Counted from the stretch's first letter, positions 9,301-17,463 are shown. The stretch: DNA of 22,390 bases from DTU036 sp964346475 (GCA_964346475.1 CAYFUM010000026.1:1-22390); one strand, 5' to 3'. The notes: generated from the sequence alone by a model not told the origin. Made by a program: numbers and translations.

Positions 9301-9489
9301 CTTCATATCCTGGGCAGCTGCCCTGGTAAAGGTAATAACCAGAAAGTCCTCCAGGCTATGGCCCTCCTCTATTAGCTTAAGGATCCTGGCAGTAAGGACT
9401 GCTGTCTTACCCGAGCCCGCTGCCGCCGACACCAGGATATCCCTATCCCTTGTCTCAATTACCTTTTTTTGTTCAGGAGTCCATTTCAT
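6370..9489 (-). CDS. addA: ATP-dependent helicase/nuclease subunit AddA
   Basis: The UvrD-like motor and 3'-strand nuclease subunit of the AddAB complex, which processes double-strand breaks for RecA. Its 1039 residues are shorter than the ~1230 of Bacillus AddA. Motifs in order: Walker A SAAAGSGKT (21-29), motif Ia LVITFTRAAAQDM (about 50-62), STIHSFCSSLLREN (about 92-105), Walker B FVDEYQDT (351-358), motif III VGDIKQSIYSFR, motif V SIHKSKGLQFPIVF and motif VI LLYVAMTRAERKL. The RecB-type nuclease follows near the C-terminus with GSLFHRAMELL and DYKTD (984-988). The start at 9489 has GGGAGG six bases upstream and overlaps addB by 17 nt. Both ATPase and nuclease residues look intact. Confidence 0.96.
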   Translation of the reverse strand: MKWTPEQKKVIETRDRDILVSAAAGSGKTAVLTARILKLIEEGHSLEDFLVITFTRAAAQDMKEKIARGLKGLKRTAHIESQLRELGRANISTIHSFCSSLLRENFHLLDLDPGFRVAQEGELALMEAESLDEIMEDYYRAEDEDFYELLEIFTNQRSDAGLREAIIETENYLSQKPRRDLYLEKMEELYRGQDYWQELLSSSEEDKKEQFLSIYKQIEGLASSEKLRSFLEEEKTMVLTSPSYSYSFLRYPTGKDIKEELYAEEIKAARDEWKKILSPGVREEELREDLDRSFQRIKKLLEIGGKFSSLFLKRRLEENKLSFGDLESLALKALELPQVAELYREKFSFVFVDEYQDTSELQDYLLSLFVRPGGLFMVGDIKQSIYSFREASPQLFIEKYHSYKTSPGKLRIDLNKNFRSSEAIVDSCNHVFERLMRRDFGGIDYDESARLVFGNEKLRGLEEDVEFLVSQGESPVEDELRSIIARIRRLLDQGARYKDIVILYRSPRSFVESAIKLFRDEGLPLYSDQGESFLDSLEVKILLNYLELINNSFLDLPLLSLLRLPRYGFSDQDLYSFRARGDFFHQGFYDYDRPGELLDKKNNFLEEIRELRWKSRQLGIADLLHYIYRQVDYESFILPMSGGEQRLLNIRYLFERAQEFEETTQVGLGAFLDYIEKLRAQKQDYESAKLLGEDADVIRLMSIHKSKGLQFPIVFVAGLWKNYNEMSFRGPLLYDEDLLVMDFFDLEKRSMTRSIYKDILIEKNRIKARQEELRLLYVAMTRAERKLILSTHSREEIRPGSGLSTWELRRQKNFHNLLVKSLAEFHPPAPKYVMIEDADRVFGEKKGPRGGDFQAFIPPLPKRESYKTSVTSLLEERAQPVDFSLGGGGKLRGSLFHRAMELLDLGLASRDISGALKNLKSKPGLDDFEDQALVEKFLLSHLGRRMLASPRILREQPFVLKKDERLLQGVVDLAFYEGGWVLVDYKTDGSLAYLEGYRKQLGYYIEAMEKISEVQVKEAYIYYLRLDRIIAVKENFNES

Positions 9490-12400
9490 CTAGTTCCTCC
9501 CTAATCTCTTTATCACTGAGCTTTTCAAAGCTGCTGTAGCTGGCCCCCAGAGCCCTGGGATCAAAGCGGCAGATAGCTCTAAAGTCACAGTAGTCACAGG
9601 CCCTGGTAAAGCCAGGCCCCGCCTTGTCATCATAGAGGGGCAGGATCTCCACAGACCCTGCCAAAATCCTGTCCACATAGGTCTGGGAAAAATTCCTGCT
9701 CCTCTCAAGGAGCCTCTCTGCCTGGTCTGGGCTTAGGACCTTGGAGGAGGAATAAAATCCTCCAGTATTTTTAACCCTCAGGGGGAGAAGGCCCTGGCCC
9801 AGGCTTGGGTCATAGCTCCTAGCCAGGTCCTCATCGCCTATAAAGACCCCATCCAGCTGGAGCTGGCTCTCCCTTTTACTTCCAGGGCTTCCCATAGGGT
9901 CATGGAGCCTAAAATAATAGACCCCCGAGGGCTTGTAGCCAGGTTCCAGGGAGGTAAAGCCATCGATATAGAGTATAAGCTGGAGGTCTATGCCCTGGAA
10001 GACCCTGTTAAGGTCAAAGCTCTTGCCCCCTGTCTTATAGTCAATGGCAAGAAACTTATCCTCCATAACATCCACCCTGTCTATAATGCCTCTAAAGATG
10101 TAGTTATCCCTTTCTATAGTAAAGCTCTCTTCAAAAAACCTAGGCCTAAAGCTGCTCTTGTCACTATGCTCAATTAGGTAGCCTATTAGAGCCTCCAGGG
10201 TAATCAGGCTCCTTCTAAAGAGAAAACCGCCTGCTGCCGTGGCTTTAAAGGCCTGGTAGTCAGGGCTAGCCTCCAGGGTTTTTTCTGAAAGCTCCTTTAA
10301 ATAATCCCTGAGTTCCTCCAGCTTGTAGAGGCCCTTTATGTAGTCAGCCAGGGCCCTTTCCATGATCTCATGGAAGAAGTTTCCAAGATCCATGGCATCA
10401 ATTTTAAAGGCCTTTCTCTTTCTAGCCCTGAGGTCGTCCTGGACAAAGTATCTGAAGGGACAGAGCCTGTAGCGCTCCAGACTTGATATAGAGGTATAGA
10501 GTTTTTTCTCCTCCCTCTTTAAAGGTCCTGCCTGGGGACCAGCCACCAGGGCCTGAGCCATCCTTCTAAGCTCCTCATCACTTAGGCCCAGGACCACCTC
10601 CTCCCTGGCTTCCCTTATAGCCCTGAGACCATAGCGAAAGCTCATAGCCCGGCTCAGGGGATAGAAGTCCTTTAAATAGCTATCACTGTAGGCCGAGGAG
10701 TAGAATTTAGCCTCAGTTCTCTCCAGGATCCTCTCTATGAAGATAGAGGGGGTCCGGCTCTTACCCTTGAGGTCTGTAAGGACATAGCTAAAGAAGTAGC
10801 CCCTTTCCACCAGGCTCAGGGCACTTAAAAGGTCCAGCCTATCAAGCTCCTCCTTATTTTCAAAGTTATCATAGACCAGGTAGCCCCTTTCCTGGAGGAG
10901 TCTCTTATCCTCCTCCCTTAAAAGGAGGTCCTCGCTATACTCCCTGGGGATAAGGCCCTGGTTGAGGCCTGCAAAATACAGGTAGTTTACAGGCTCATGG
11001 CTGGCACGAAAGAGGGTGGTTATTCTGATGCTATCAATGGCAGGGGGAATTACTCCCAGGCTCATCTTGGCCAGGGAGGCCTCCAGCAGGCCTATGTAGT
11101 CCCTAAAGCTCAGGGCCTCTTTGGGGCCCACGCTGCTGAGCTGGCCCAGCAGTTCTACTAGGCTATCCCAGAGCTGAAGAAGAAGCTGGGCCTCTTCATT
11201 TTGGCCCCTTTCCTGGTAGTCCAGGGCCTCCTCCTCCAGCCTCTTAGCAAAGCCCAGCTCATCTAGGAGCTCCTTTATAAGGACCTCAAAATCCCCGGTC
11301 CTGTGTTTTTTTCTCAGTTTATCTTCATAGGGAAGAAGGCTAGCAAGAAAGCGCCTTCTTAATAGGTCCATGTCAGGGTCTTCAAAGCCCTCCCTAAAGG
11401 CCCTTCCTCCCAGACCCCGGCTAAAGCAGTGGTTTTCAAACCTATCAAGGTCCTCCCAGTCCTGGCGGGGAAGAAAGCCCTTTAGGAAGGCCAGGATCTC
11501 CTCCCTTCTTAGGCCCTTTTGCAGGGCTCTTAGTAGGGCCAGAAAGCTCCTGACCATGGGGCTTTCCAGGATAGACCTCCTCCTATCGGAAAAAAGAGGT
11601 AGGGAGAGCTCAGTGAAGACCTGTCTAAAAACCGAGTCATAGCTCTCCATATCTGAAACCAGGACCTTGAAGTCCCTGTAGGAAAGGGAGGGGTCTTCCT
11701 TCATCCTCCTTAGGATATGAAGGCCAATAAACTCTGCCTCCACATAGGGGTCCCTGGCTGAGAAGACCTCAGCTGCCAGTTCTCTTCTAGCCCCCTCCTC
11801 TTCAAGAAGCTCCTTGGCAAAGTAGTAGGCCTGGCTTTTTCCACTATCATAGTCTAGGACCCTGCAGCTATAGGCCCTTTCCAGCATGTACCTGGTCCTC
11901 TCTGTAGAGGAGTAGGCCTGGCCCTCTCCACTGTCCAGGACGAAATGGACCTGGGCATTTTTATTTATGGCCGCCAGCATACGCCACTGGATGTAGTCCA
12001 GGGTTTTATAGCCTAGGATAAAGACCTGGTCCTTGGAGTAGATAGCACCCCTGGGCAGCCCTTCAAAGACCTCCAGGGCCTGGGCCTCATAGAGGCTCTC
12101 TCCTGAAAGCCTTTCTTGGTAGCCCTCATAGATAAGACCCAGTTCATGGAGCCTACCCTCGGGCTCTAGCTCTAGGAGCTCCCCAGGGTCCACCCCTCCC
12201 CTATCAAAAAGATTAAAGCTCCTAAGGAGTTCTTCGTAGAAGCCCTCCTTTTTAAAGGAGCCCCCATAGAGGGGGAGCTGGTCCTTTTTCTCCTCCAGGA
12301 CCTGGCGCAGGATAAGGAGCCTGCCCACATCGGAGATGAGGTTTTTCTCACCAAAATAATCCAGGCCCTGGCTGAGGAGTCTAGAAAAACTAGTAACCTG

Positions 12401-12562
12401 ATGGAAGAGGAGGCCTGCTAGATCCAGGGAGTCGATTATATCCCTCTCTAGATCCAGGGTGGCCTGCTCAGCCGTTATAATGGTGGCCGAAGGGGCCTTT
12501 AAAATCTCCCTGTAAATCCTGGTCCTCTTTTCTCTGCTATCTGGACCTAGATGTAAAATCAT
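9473..12562 (-). CDS. addB: ATP-dependent helicase/deoxyribonuclease subunit AddB
   Basis: The 5'-strand nuclease and Chi-recognition subunit of AddAB, 1029 residues. Near the C-terminus it has the nuclease motif AIDYKTGG (D841) and four cysteines for an iron-sulfur cluster: C701 (in RLCPFRYF), then C989, C992 and C998 (in ACDYCDFRAICRFD). This spacing is the AddB hallmark. The N-terminus, MILHLGPDSREKRTR, sits where AddB normally has a GxxGxGKT loop, and here that loop is degenerate. The ATG at 12562 is chosen because AAAGGA lies five to six bases upstream; a TTG at 12577 would contain that SD within the coding sequence. It overlaps the upstream membrane-protein gene by 26 nt. Confidence 0.94.
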   Translation of the reverse strand: MILHLGPDSREKRTRIYREILKAPSATIITAEQATLDLERDIIDSLDLAGLLFHQVTSFSRLLSQGLDYFGEKNLISDVGRLLILRQVLEEKKDQLPLYGGSFKKEGFYEELLRSFNLFDRGGVDPGELLELEPEGRLHELGLIYEGYQERLSGESLYEAQALEVFEGLPRGAIYSKDQVFILGYKTLDYIQWRMLAAINKNAQVHFVLDSGEGQAYSSTERTRYMLERAYSCRVLDYDSGKSQAYYFAKELLEEEGARRELAAEVFSARDPYVEAEFIGLHILRRMKEDPSLSYRDFKVLVSDMESYDSVFRQVFTELSLPLFSDRRRSILESPMVRSFLALLRALQKGLRREEILAFLKGFLPRQDWEDLDRFENHCFSRGLGGRAFREGFEDPDMDLLRRRFLASLLPYEDKLRKKHRTGDFEVLIKELLDELGFAKRLEEEALDYQERGQNEEAQLLLQLWDSLVELLGQLSSVGPKEALSFRDYIGLLEASLAKMSLGVIPPAIDSIRITTLFRASHEPVNYLYFAGLNQGLIPREYSEDLLLREEDKRLLQERGYLVYDNFENKEELDRLDLLSALSLVERGYFFSYVLTDLKGKSRTPSIFIERILERTEAKFYSSAYSDSYLKDFYPLSRAMSFRYGLRAIREAREEVVLGLSDEELRRMAQALVAGPQAGPLKREEKKLYTSISSLERYRLCPFRYFVQDDLRARKRKAFKIDAMDLGNFFHEIMERALADYIKGLYKLEELRDYLKELSEKTLEASPDYQAFKATAAGGFLFRRSLITLEALIGYLIEHSDKSSFRPRFFEESFTIERDNYIFRGIIDRVDVMEDKFLAIDYKTGGKSFDLNRVFQGIDLQLILYIDGFTSLEPGYKPSGVYYFRLHDPMGSPGSKRESQLQLDGVFIGDEDLARSYDPSLGQGLLPLRVKNTGGFYSSSKVLSPDQAERLLERSRNFSQTYVDRILAGSVEILPLYDDKAGPGFTRACDYCDFRAICRFDPRALGASYSSFEKLSDKEIREELDEMDS

Positions 12563-13157
12563 AATAAATCCTTTCAATCAGGTATATAAGAAGGCTTGCC
12601 AGTGAGTAGCAAGCAATAATCAGCAGGGTGAAATAGTAGAAAAACTTCTGGGGCAAGATTATAATAAGCTGGCTATCCCAGGGAAAGAGCCAGAGATCAT
12701 TGTCAAAGAGGATTTTGTGGAGGAGGACAAAGGCCCTATCAAAGAAAAGACCCATCAGGGGAAGGATCAGTATCAGGGTTAGAAAGCCCAGGATCTGGTC
12801 CCTAAAAAGCCTGGTTCCTCCAAGATAGGAAAGAAAAAAGGCCAGGATAAAAAGAGCCAGGGCAGCCCTAGCCAGCCAGGTAAAAAGTAGCCTAACCTCG
12901 GCCATGTGAAAGACCTCCTGGCTTCCAAAGAGGCTCCTCCCCTCCCTTTCAATAAGAAGGTCCTCTCTGTAGCCATAGAGGTAGTCCCTCATAGCCCTAT
13001 TTGCCTCTTCTAAAAAAGACCTGTCATGGCCGCTGGTCTCCTCTACCCCGGCCCAGGTCTGGATCAGGTTATAGACAGGAACCAGGCCCACCAGGAGCAG
13101 GGTCACAGCCAGGAGCAGGCCCAGACTAAAGACTAGACCTGAAGAAAATTTATACAT
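12537..13157 (-). CDS. TIGR01906/DUF1461-family integral membrane protein
   Basis: A membrane protein of 206 residues with unknown biochemical role. It has an N-terminal membrane helix (about 8-30), an extracytoplasmic loop of about 60 residues, then three or four more hydrophobic segments. The family blocks FHMAEVRLLF, before the second helix, and NDLWLFPWDSQLIIILPQKFF, before the last, are recognisable and support the assignment. The start could be the ATG at 13157 or a GTG two codons earlier at 13163; the GAAGGAAGAGGTG stretch could serve either. It leads the addBA operon and overlaps addB, but co-transcription does not show that it works in DNA repair. Confidence 0.82.
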   Translation of the reverse strand: MYKFSSGLVFSLGLLLAVTLLLVGLVPVYNLIQTWAGVEETSGHDRSFLEEANRAMRDYLYGYREDLLIEREGRSLFGSQEVFHMAEVRLLFTWLARAALALFILAFFLSYLGGTRLFRDQILGFLTLILILPLMGLFFDRAFVLLHKILFDNDLWLFPWDSQLIIILPQKFFYYFTLLIIACYSLASLLIYLIERIYYDFTSRSR

Positions 13158-13181
13158 AAGCACCTCTTCCTTCTTTACACT

Positions 13182-13210
13182 AAGATACCACAGGAGGAGG
13201 GATTTTTAAA
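13182..13210 (-). promoter_or_regulatory. Possible promoter of the DUF1461-addBA-tkt-acpS-alr operon
   Basis: On the minus strand TTTAAA (13205-13210) and TATCTT (13182-13187) are separated by 17 bp, each matching four of six consensus bases. It lies between the potD terminator and the first gene of the next operon, where a promoter is required, but the match is weak. Confidence 0.35.
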
Positions 13211-13242
13211 AGAAAAAACCAGAGGCTAGTCCTACTGGTTTT
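13205..13242 (-). terminator. Intrinsic terminator of the pot operon
   Basis: On the minus strand the arms AACCAGTAGG and CCTCTGGTT form a nine-pair stem with one bulged T and an ACTAG loop, followed by TTTTCTTTT. The potD stop codon (13232-13234) lies inside the stem and loop, so termination follows immediately after the gene. Confidence 0.85.
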
Positions 13243-14263
13243 TAACATCCTGCCAAAGGTCATCATAGAGCTTTATATAGGGCCCGGGATCATGGAAGAC
13301 CTCCAGCCGCTCCAGCTCCTCCAGACCAGGATAGGCTACCTCGGAGTCCCTGAGCTCCTCATCTAGAAGGGCTCTACCAGCACTGGAGGGAATGGAGTAG
13401 TAGACATACTCAGAGTTCTGGGCCGCATTATCGGGTCTTAGCATAAAGTTTATAAAGGCCTCGGCATTTTCTGGATTCTTAGAGGACTTGGGGATAACCA
13501 TGGAGTCAAACCAGAGGTTGGAGCCCTCCTTGGGAATGACATAGGCCAGATCCTCATTATTTGATAGGGCGTCCAGGGCGTCTCCAGAATAGATAACTGC
13601 CAGGGCAGCTTCACCATTTATCATGACGTCCCTGGTCTGGTCCACCAGGTAGGCATAGACCAGGGGATACTGGTCTACCAGGAGGTCCCGGGCCTCCCTT
13701 AACTGGTCTAGATCCACTGAGTTCATGGAGTAGCCCAGATAGCTAAGAGCTATACCCAGGGAGTCCCTGGAGGAGTCCAGCATAATAATCTCCCTGGCGT
13801 ATTTTTCCTCCCAGAGGATGCCCCAGGAGTCCACCTCTTCATCCACTAGCTTGGTGTTATAGATAATGCCTAGAGTTCCCCAGAAATAGGGCACAGAATA
13901 GGCCTGGTCTGGGTCATAGGGCTGGTGGAGGTAGTATTCATCCACATACCTTCTATTGGGAACCTTGTCCCAGTTTATCTTTCTTAACATGTCCTCTTTT
14001 ATAAGGCGCTCAATCATATAATCCGAGGGTACCACCACATCGTAGCTGGTGCCCCCACCTTTTAGCTTGACATACATGTCCTCATTGGTGTTGTAGTTGG
14101 AGTAGACTACCCGGATCCCAGTCTCCTCCTCGAAGGCTCTAAGGAGCTCCTTGTCTATATAGTCTCCCCAGTTATAGAGGTTGACCTCCTCCTGGTGGGA
14201 AGAAGGGGAGCAGCCGGGAAGTAGAACCAAACCCATAAAAAGAACTAGTAAAAGTTTTTTCAT
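13232..14263 (-). CDS. potD: Spermidine/putrescine-binding lipoprotein PotD
   Basis: The extracellular substrate-binding protein of the polyamine ABC importer, 343 residues. It opens with a lipoprotein signal, MKKLLLVLFMGLVLLPGC, with the lipobox cysteine at residue 18. The mature protein begins with a PotD-like EVNLYNWGDYID and contains YDVVVPSDYMIERL, SVPYFWGTLGIIYN and FINFMLRPDNAA, all typical of the PotD/PotF family. The C-terminal LYDDLWQDVKN is also typical. The ATG at 14263 overlaps the potC stop as ATGA and has AAAGGAGG upstream. Whether it prefers spermidine or putrescine cannot be told from the sequence. Confidence 0.95.
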   Translation of the reverse strand: MKKLLLVLFMGLVLLPGCSPSSHQEEVNLYNWGDYIDKELLRAFEEETGIRVVYSNYNTNEDMYVKLKGGGTSYDVVVPSDYMIERLIKEDMLRKINWDKVPNRRYVDEYYLHQPYDPDQAYSVPYFWGTLGIIYNTKLVDEEVDSWGILWEEKYAREIIMLDSSRDSLGIALSYLGYSMNSVDLDQLREARDLLVDQYPLVYAYLVDQTRDVMINGEAALAVIYSGDALDALSNNEDLAYVIPKEGSNLWFDSMVIPKSSKNPENAEAFINFMLRPDNAAQNSEYVYYSIPSSAGRALLDEELRDSEVAYPGLEELERLEVFHDPGPYIKLYDDLWQDVKNQ

Positions 14264-15030
14264 CTGGCCCTCCTTTCTCTTGGCAGGTTCATAAGCACCA
14301 GAAGAAAAAGAACCACCACAAACATTATAGCTGATAGGGCGTTGATCTCAGGGTTTATTCCCCTTCTAGCCATGGAGTAGACCAGGGTTGATATGGTCTC
14401 CACCCCGCCTCCTGTGGTAAAAAAACTTATAACAAAGTCGTCTAGTGATAGGGTAAAGGCCATGAGGGCCCCTGAGAGAATTCCCGGTTTTATATAGGGG
14501 ATGATTACCTTCCACAGGGTCTCAAGGGGAGTTGCCCCTAGATCCATGGCAGCCTCAGCCAAGGAGGGAGGCATCTGCCTGAGCTTGGGTAGGACAGATA
14601 GGACCACATAGGGAACAGTAAAGGCAATGTGGGAGAGGATTAGGGTGGTAAGCCCAAAGTCTATCCTAAGACTCCTATAAAGCACCATAAGTCCTACAGC
14701 CATAACAATGTCGGGATTTAAAACAGGAATCTGGTTTATTCCAAGAGCTAGTTTTTTTAACTTGCCCCTATAGGGGCTGATGCCTATGGCTCCAAGAACT
14801 CCAATTACCGTGGAGACCCCTGTTGCAACACTGGCCACAAGAAGGCTGTGGTAGACAGCTGAGAGGACCTCCCTGTCCCTGATAAGTCTTTTATACCAGA
14901 CCAGGGAAAAGCCGTCCCAGGAACCCCGGGTCTTCCCCTCATTAAAGGAAAAGATTATAAGTACCAGGATGGGGGCGTAGAGAAAGCCGTAGATTAAAAA
15001 TAGGTAGAGCCTTTTTAAGAGTTTATTCAT
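14260..15030 (-). CDS. potC: Spermidine/putrescine ABC transporter permease PotC
   Basis: A 256-residue inner-membrane permease of the BPD type with about six hydrophobic segments. The EAA loop that docks on PotA is visible as SLAEAAMDLGATPLETLWKV at about residues 160-180, and the N-terminal SFNEGKTRGSWDGFSLVWY is typical of PotC. The start at 15030 overlaps the potB stop by 8 nt (ATGAATAA) and has AAAGGAG seven bases upstream. It forms the membrane channel with PotB. Confidence 0.94.
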   Translation of the reverse strand: MNKLLKRLYLFLIYGFLYAPILVLIIFSFNEGKTRGSWDGFSLVWYKRLIRDREVLSAVYHSLLVASVATGVSTVIGVLGAIGISPYRGKLKKLALGINQIPVLNPDIVMAVGLMVLYRSLRIDFGLTTLILSHIAFTVPYVVLSVLPKLRQMPPSLAEAAMDLGATPLETLWKVIIPYIKPGILSGALMAFTLSLDDFVISFFTTGGGVETISTLVYSMARRGINPEINALSAIMFVVVLFLLVLMNLPRERRAR

Positions 15031-15847
15031 GGCTCAGCTCCTTTAGGGTGCTAGCCACCTCCTCCTCTCCCCTGCTAAAGACCAGGGAGAGAAGAAGAAA
15101 GACCATAAGGACTATGCTCATAGCCGAGCCATAGTTCCAGTCCCCTGTTACAGTAAACTGCTGCTCTATTACATTTCCTATTAGGTTGGTTTTATTACCC
15201 CCAAGAAGGGTGGTGATTTCAAAGGTGGATATGGCAGGGATAAAGACCATGGATATCCCCGAGGCCACCCCCGATAGGGATAGGGGCAGGATTACCTTTA
15301 TAAAGCTCATAAACCTGTTGCAGCCAAGATCTGCTGCGGCCTCTAGGAGCCCCTCATCCATTTTTTCTAAAACCGTATAGATAGGAAGGACCATAAAGGG
15401 AAGAAAGTTATAGACCATGCCCAGGACCACTGCCCCCTCCCTATAGAGAAGGTCCATGGGAGCTAGGCCCAGGCCCTTTAAAAGGGCGTTTATGACGCCA
15501 TTTTTTGAAAGTATTGTAACCCAGGCGTAGGTCCTAAGTAGGAAGTTCATCCACATGGGTACCATGATAAGAACTATGGCCAGGTTTCTATAGCCCTCCA
15601 TAAACCTACTTATAATATAGGCCAGAGGATAGCCAAGAACTAGGCAGATCAGGGTTGTTATCAGGGCTATCCTCAGGGAGCGGGCCAGGGTCTTTAGAGT
15701 AGAGCCTGCAAAAAAGCGCACAAAGTTATCCAGAGTAACTCCCCCCTCTCCACTAAAGGCGTAGTAGACCACCATAAAAAGGGAGACGATTATAAAAAGT
15801 AAAGCCCAGACAAAATAGGGCAGGGCAGCCCTTTTAAAGCTCTTCAT
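15023..15847 (-). CDS. potB: Spermidine/putrescine ABC transporter permease PotB
   Basis: A 274-residue permease with about six membrane segments and an EAA loop LLEAAADLGCNRFMSFIKV for contact with PotA. Blocks such as MVPMWMNFLLRTYAW and GMVYNFLPFMVLPIYTVLEK are diagnostic of PotB. The start at 15847 lies 14 nt inside the end of potA, behind a GAGG-type SD. It partners PotC in the channel. Confidence 0.94.
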   Translation of the reverse strand: MKSFKRAALPYFVWALLFIIVSLFMVVYYAFSGEGGVTLDNFVRFFAGSTLKTLARSLRIALITTLICLVLGYPLAYIISRFMEGYRNLAIVLIMVPMWMNFLLRTYAWVTILSKNGVINALLKGLGLAPMDLLYREGAVVLGMVYNFLPFMVLPIYTVLEKMDEGLLEAAADLGCNRFMSFIKVILPLSLSGVASGISMVFIPAISTFEITTLLGGNKTNLIGNVIEQQFTVTGDWNYGSAMSIVLMVFLLLSLVFSRGEEEVASTLKELSHE

Positions 15848-16892
15848 CTCCTTCTACCTCTCCCTTTCTCATAATGTGGATATTTTCTGGCTCTATAAAA
15901 AGTCCCACCCTATCTCCGGGTCTTCTTTCTATAGTGGTATGGACAAGATAGCTCTCCTCCTGGGTCTTTACCAGGACCTCATAGTGGACCCCCATAAAGA
16001 TGCAGGAGGTGACTTCTCCTCTAAGCTGGCCCCTATCCTCAGGGACTATCTCCACATCCTCAGGCCTTATAACTACATCCACGGCCTCATCGGGATAGAA
16101 GTCCTCATCAACGCAGTGAAAGTGTCTACCGGAAAAACTCACATCATAGTCTTTGTGCATAATCCCCTCTATAATGTTTGACTCACCTATAAAGTCTGCA
16201 ACAAAGGAGTTAATAGGCTCATTGTAGATATCCACTGGAGTGCCTATCTGCTGGATTACGCCCTGGTTTAGGACAATAATCCTATCACTTAGGGTTAGGG
16301 CCTCCTCCTGGTCATGGGTGACAAAGATAAAGGTTATCCCAAGCTCCCTTTGGATCCTCTTTAGTTCTACCTGCATGTCCTTTCTAAGCTTGAGGTCCAG
16401 GGCCCCCAGGGGCTCATCAAGGAGGAGGACCTCGGGCCTATTTATCAGGGCCCTGGCCATGGCTATCCTCTGCTGCTGGCCACCCGAGAGGGACTCGACC
16501 CCTCTTTTTTCAAAGCCTCTGAGGTTGACCAGGGCCAACATTTCCTCCACCCTGGGCCTTATCTCCTCCTCGGCCACCTTTTTTATCCTCAGGCCAAAGG
16601 CCACATTGTCATAGACATTGAGGTGGGGAAAGAGGGAGTACTTTTGAAAGAGGGTGTTGACTGGCCTCCTATAGGCTGGCAGCTCTGTAATATCCCTGCC
16701 ATCGAAGATGACCTGGCCTTTATCGGGGCTTTCAAAGCCACCTATTAATCTTAGGATGGTTGTCTTGCCGCAGCCCGAAGGGCCCAGGATGGTAAGAAAC
16801 TCATCCTCTTCAATCTCTAAGTTTAACTGCCTTAGGACCTGGTGGTCACCAAAGGACTTATCTATATCTCTAAGTTCTATTTGTGTTGCCAT
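15834..16892 (-). CDS. potA: Spermidine/putrescine ABC transporter ATP-binding protein PotA
   Basis: The 352-residue ATPase that powers polyamine import. Visible parts are Walker A GPSGCGKTT (37-45), Q-loop LFQKYSLFPHL (about 81-91), signature LSGGQQQR (135-142), Walker B EVLLLDEPLGALD (about 154-166), switch histidine VTHDQEE (H193) and a C-terminal TOBE-type regulatory region from about residue 230. The start at 16892 has AGGAG seven bases upstream, and that SD overlaps the stop of the regulator gene. The intergenic gap is nine bases, so the regulator and potA are co-transcribed. Confidence 0.95.
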   Translation of the reverse strand: MATQIELRDIDKSFGDHQVLRQLNLEIEEDEFLTILGPSGCGKTTILRLIGGFESPDKGQVIFDGRDITELPAYRRPVNTLFQKYSLFPHLNVYDNVAFGLRIKKVAEEEIRPRVEEMLALVNLRGFEKRGVESLSGGQQQRIAMARALINRPEVLLLDEPLGALDLKLRKDMQVELKRIQRELGITFIFVTHDQEEALTLSDRIIVLNQGVIQQIGTPVDIYNEPINSFVADFIGESNIIEGIMHKDYDVSFSGRHFHCVDEDFYPDEAVDVVIRPEDVEIVPEDRGQLRGEVTSCIFMGVHYEVLVKTQEESYLVHTTIERRPGDRVGLFIEPENIHIMRKGEVEGDEEL

Positions 16893-16901
16893 AGGCTTCT
16901 C

Positions 16902-17441
16902 CTAAAAGTTTGGTGGGCTGAAGATCCATAGGAGTCTAGCAGCTCCTGGCCCTGGATTTTCTATAGAGTGGCTCCTGTCCCCTTCAAAGTAGAAGGAGTC
17001 TCCCCTATCTAGTTTAAAGGTCTCCTGGCCGAAGCTAAGGACCACCTGGCCCTCCAGCACATAGCCAAAGGCCTCACCTTCAAAGGGGGTATAGGTCTTG
17101 CTCCTACCTCCCTCATCAAGGTCCAGGAGGATGGGCTCCATGATATTTTTCTGGGCATCGGGTATGATCCAGGAGATTTTGGAGCCTAGCTTTTCATAGA
17201 GGGCACTGAAGGCCTCCTCACTTGGATAAACTACCTGTTTAGCTTCCTCTTCCTTAAAAAAATCCGATAGATTGGTGCCTAGGGCTCTAGCCAGGGACTC
17301 CATGGTATCCACCGAGGGACTGGCATTGTCATTTTCCAGCTGGGATATAAAGCCCTTGGTAAGTTCCGAGCGTTCTGCCAGCTCCTCCTGGGTCAGTCCC
17401 ATCTTCTGCCTTAGGTTTCTTATCCTCTCTCCTATCAGCAT
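16902..17441 (-). CDS. XRE-family regulator with C-terminal cupin (PuuR-like), probable polyamine regulator
   Basis: A 179-residue regulator with an N-terminal helix-turn-helix (IGERIRNLRQKMGLTQEELA, then FISQLENDNASPSVDTMESLA, residues about 3-60) and a C-terminal cupin sensor domain (about 105-175; PFEGEAFGYVLEGQVVLSFG and HSIENPGPGAARLLWIF). This architecture is shared with PuuR and other XRE-cupin regulators, which are often found before potABCD. Being the first gene of the operon, it probably controls its own promoter in response to polyamine or a related ligand. The start at 17441 follows AGGAAGGA. The ligand is inferred from context, not seen. Confidence 0.9.
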   Translation of the reverse strand: MLIGERIRNLRQKMGLTQEELAERSELTKGFISQLENDNASPSVDTMESLARALGTNLSDFFKEEEAKQVVYPSEEAFSALYEKLGSKISWIIPDAQKNIMEPILLDLDEGGRSKTYTPFEGEAFGYVLEGQVVLSFGQETFKLDRGDSFYFEGDRSHSIENPGPGAARLLWIFSPPNF

Positions 17442-17463
17442 ATCCTTCCTCTTTTCTATTCAC

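Noticed and set aside
9086..9493. Plus-strand open frame of 135 codons antisense to addA
   Set aside because: It is a shadow of the real minus-strand gene: no SD, low-complexity Ser/Leu-rich translation and no family resemblance. The same applies to the antisense frames at 466-774, 1275-1649, 16240-16614 and 9902-10177.
12563..12577. TTG start for addB five codons upstream
   Set aside because: The only SD (AAAGGA) lies inside those five codons and is well placed for the ATG at 12562.
16902..17441. Phage-type repressor marking a mobile element
   Set aside because: The C-terminal cupin domain, the nine-base gap to potA and the absence of integrase or phage genes make it a polyamine operon regulator.
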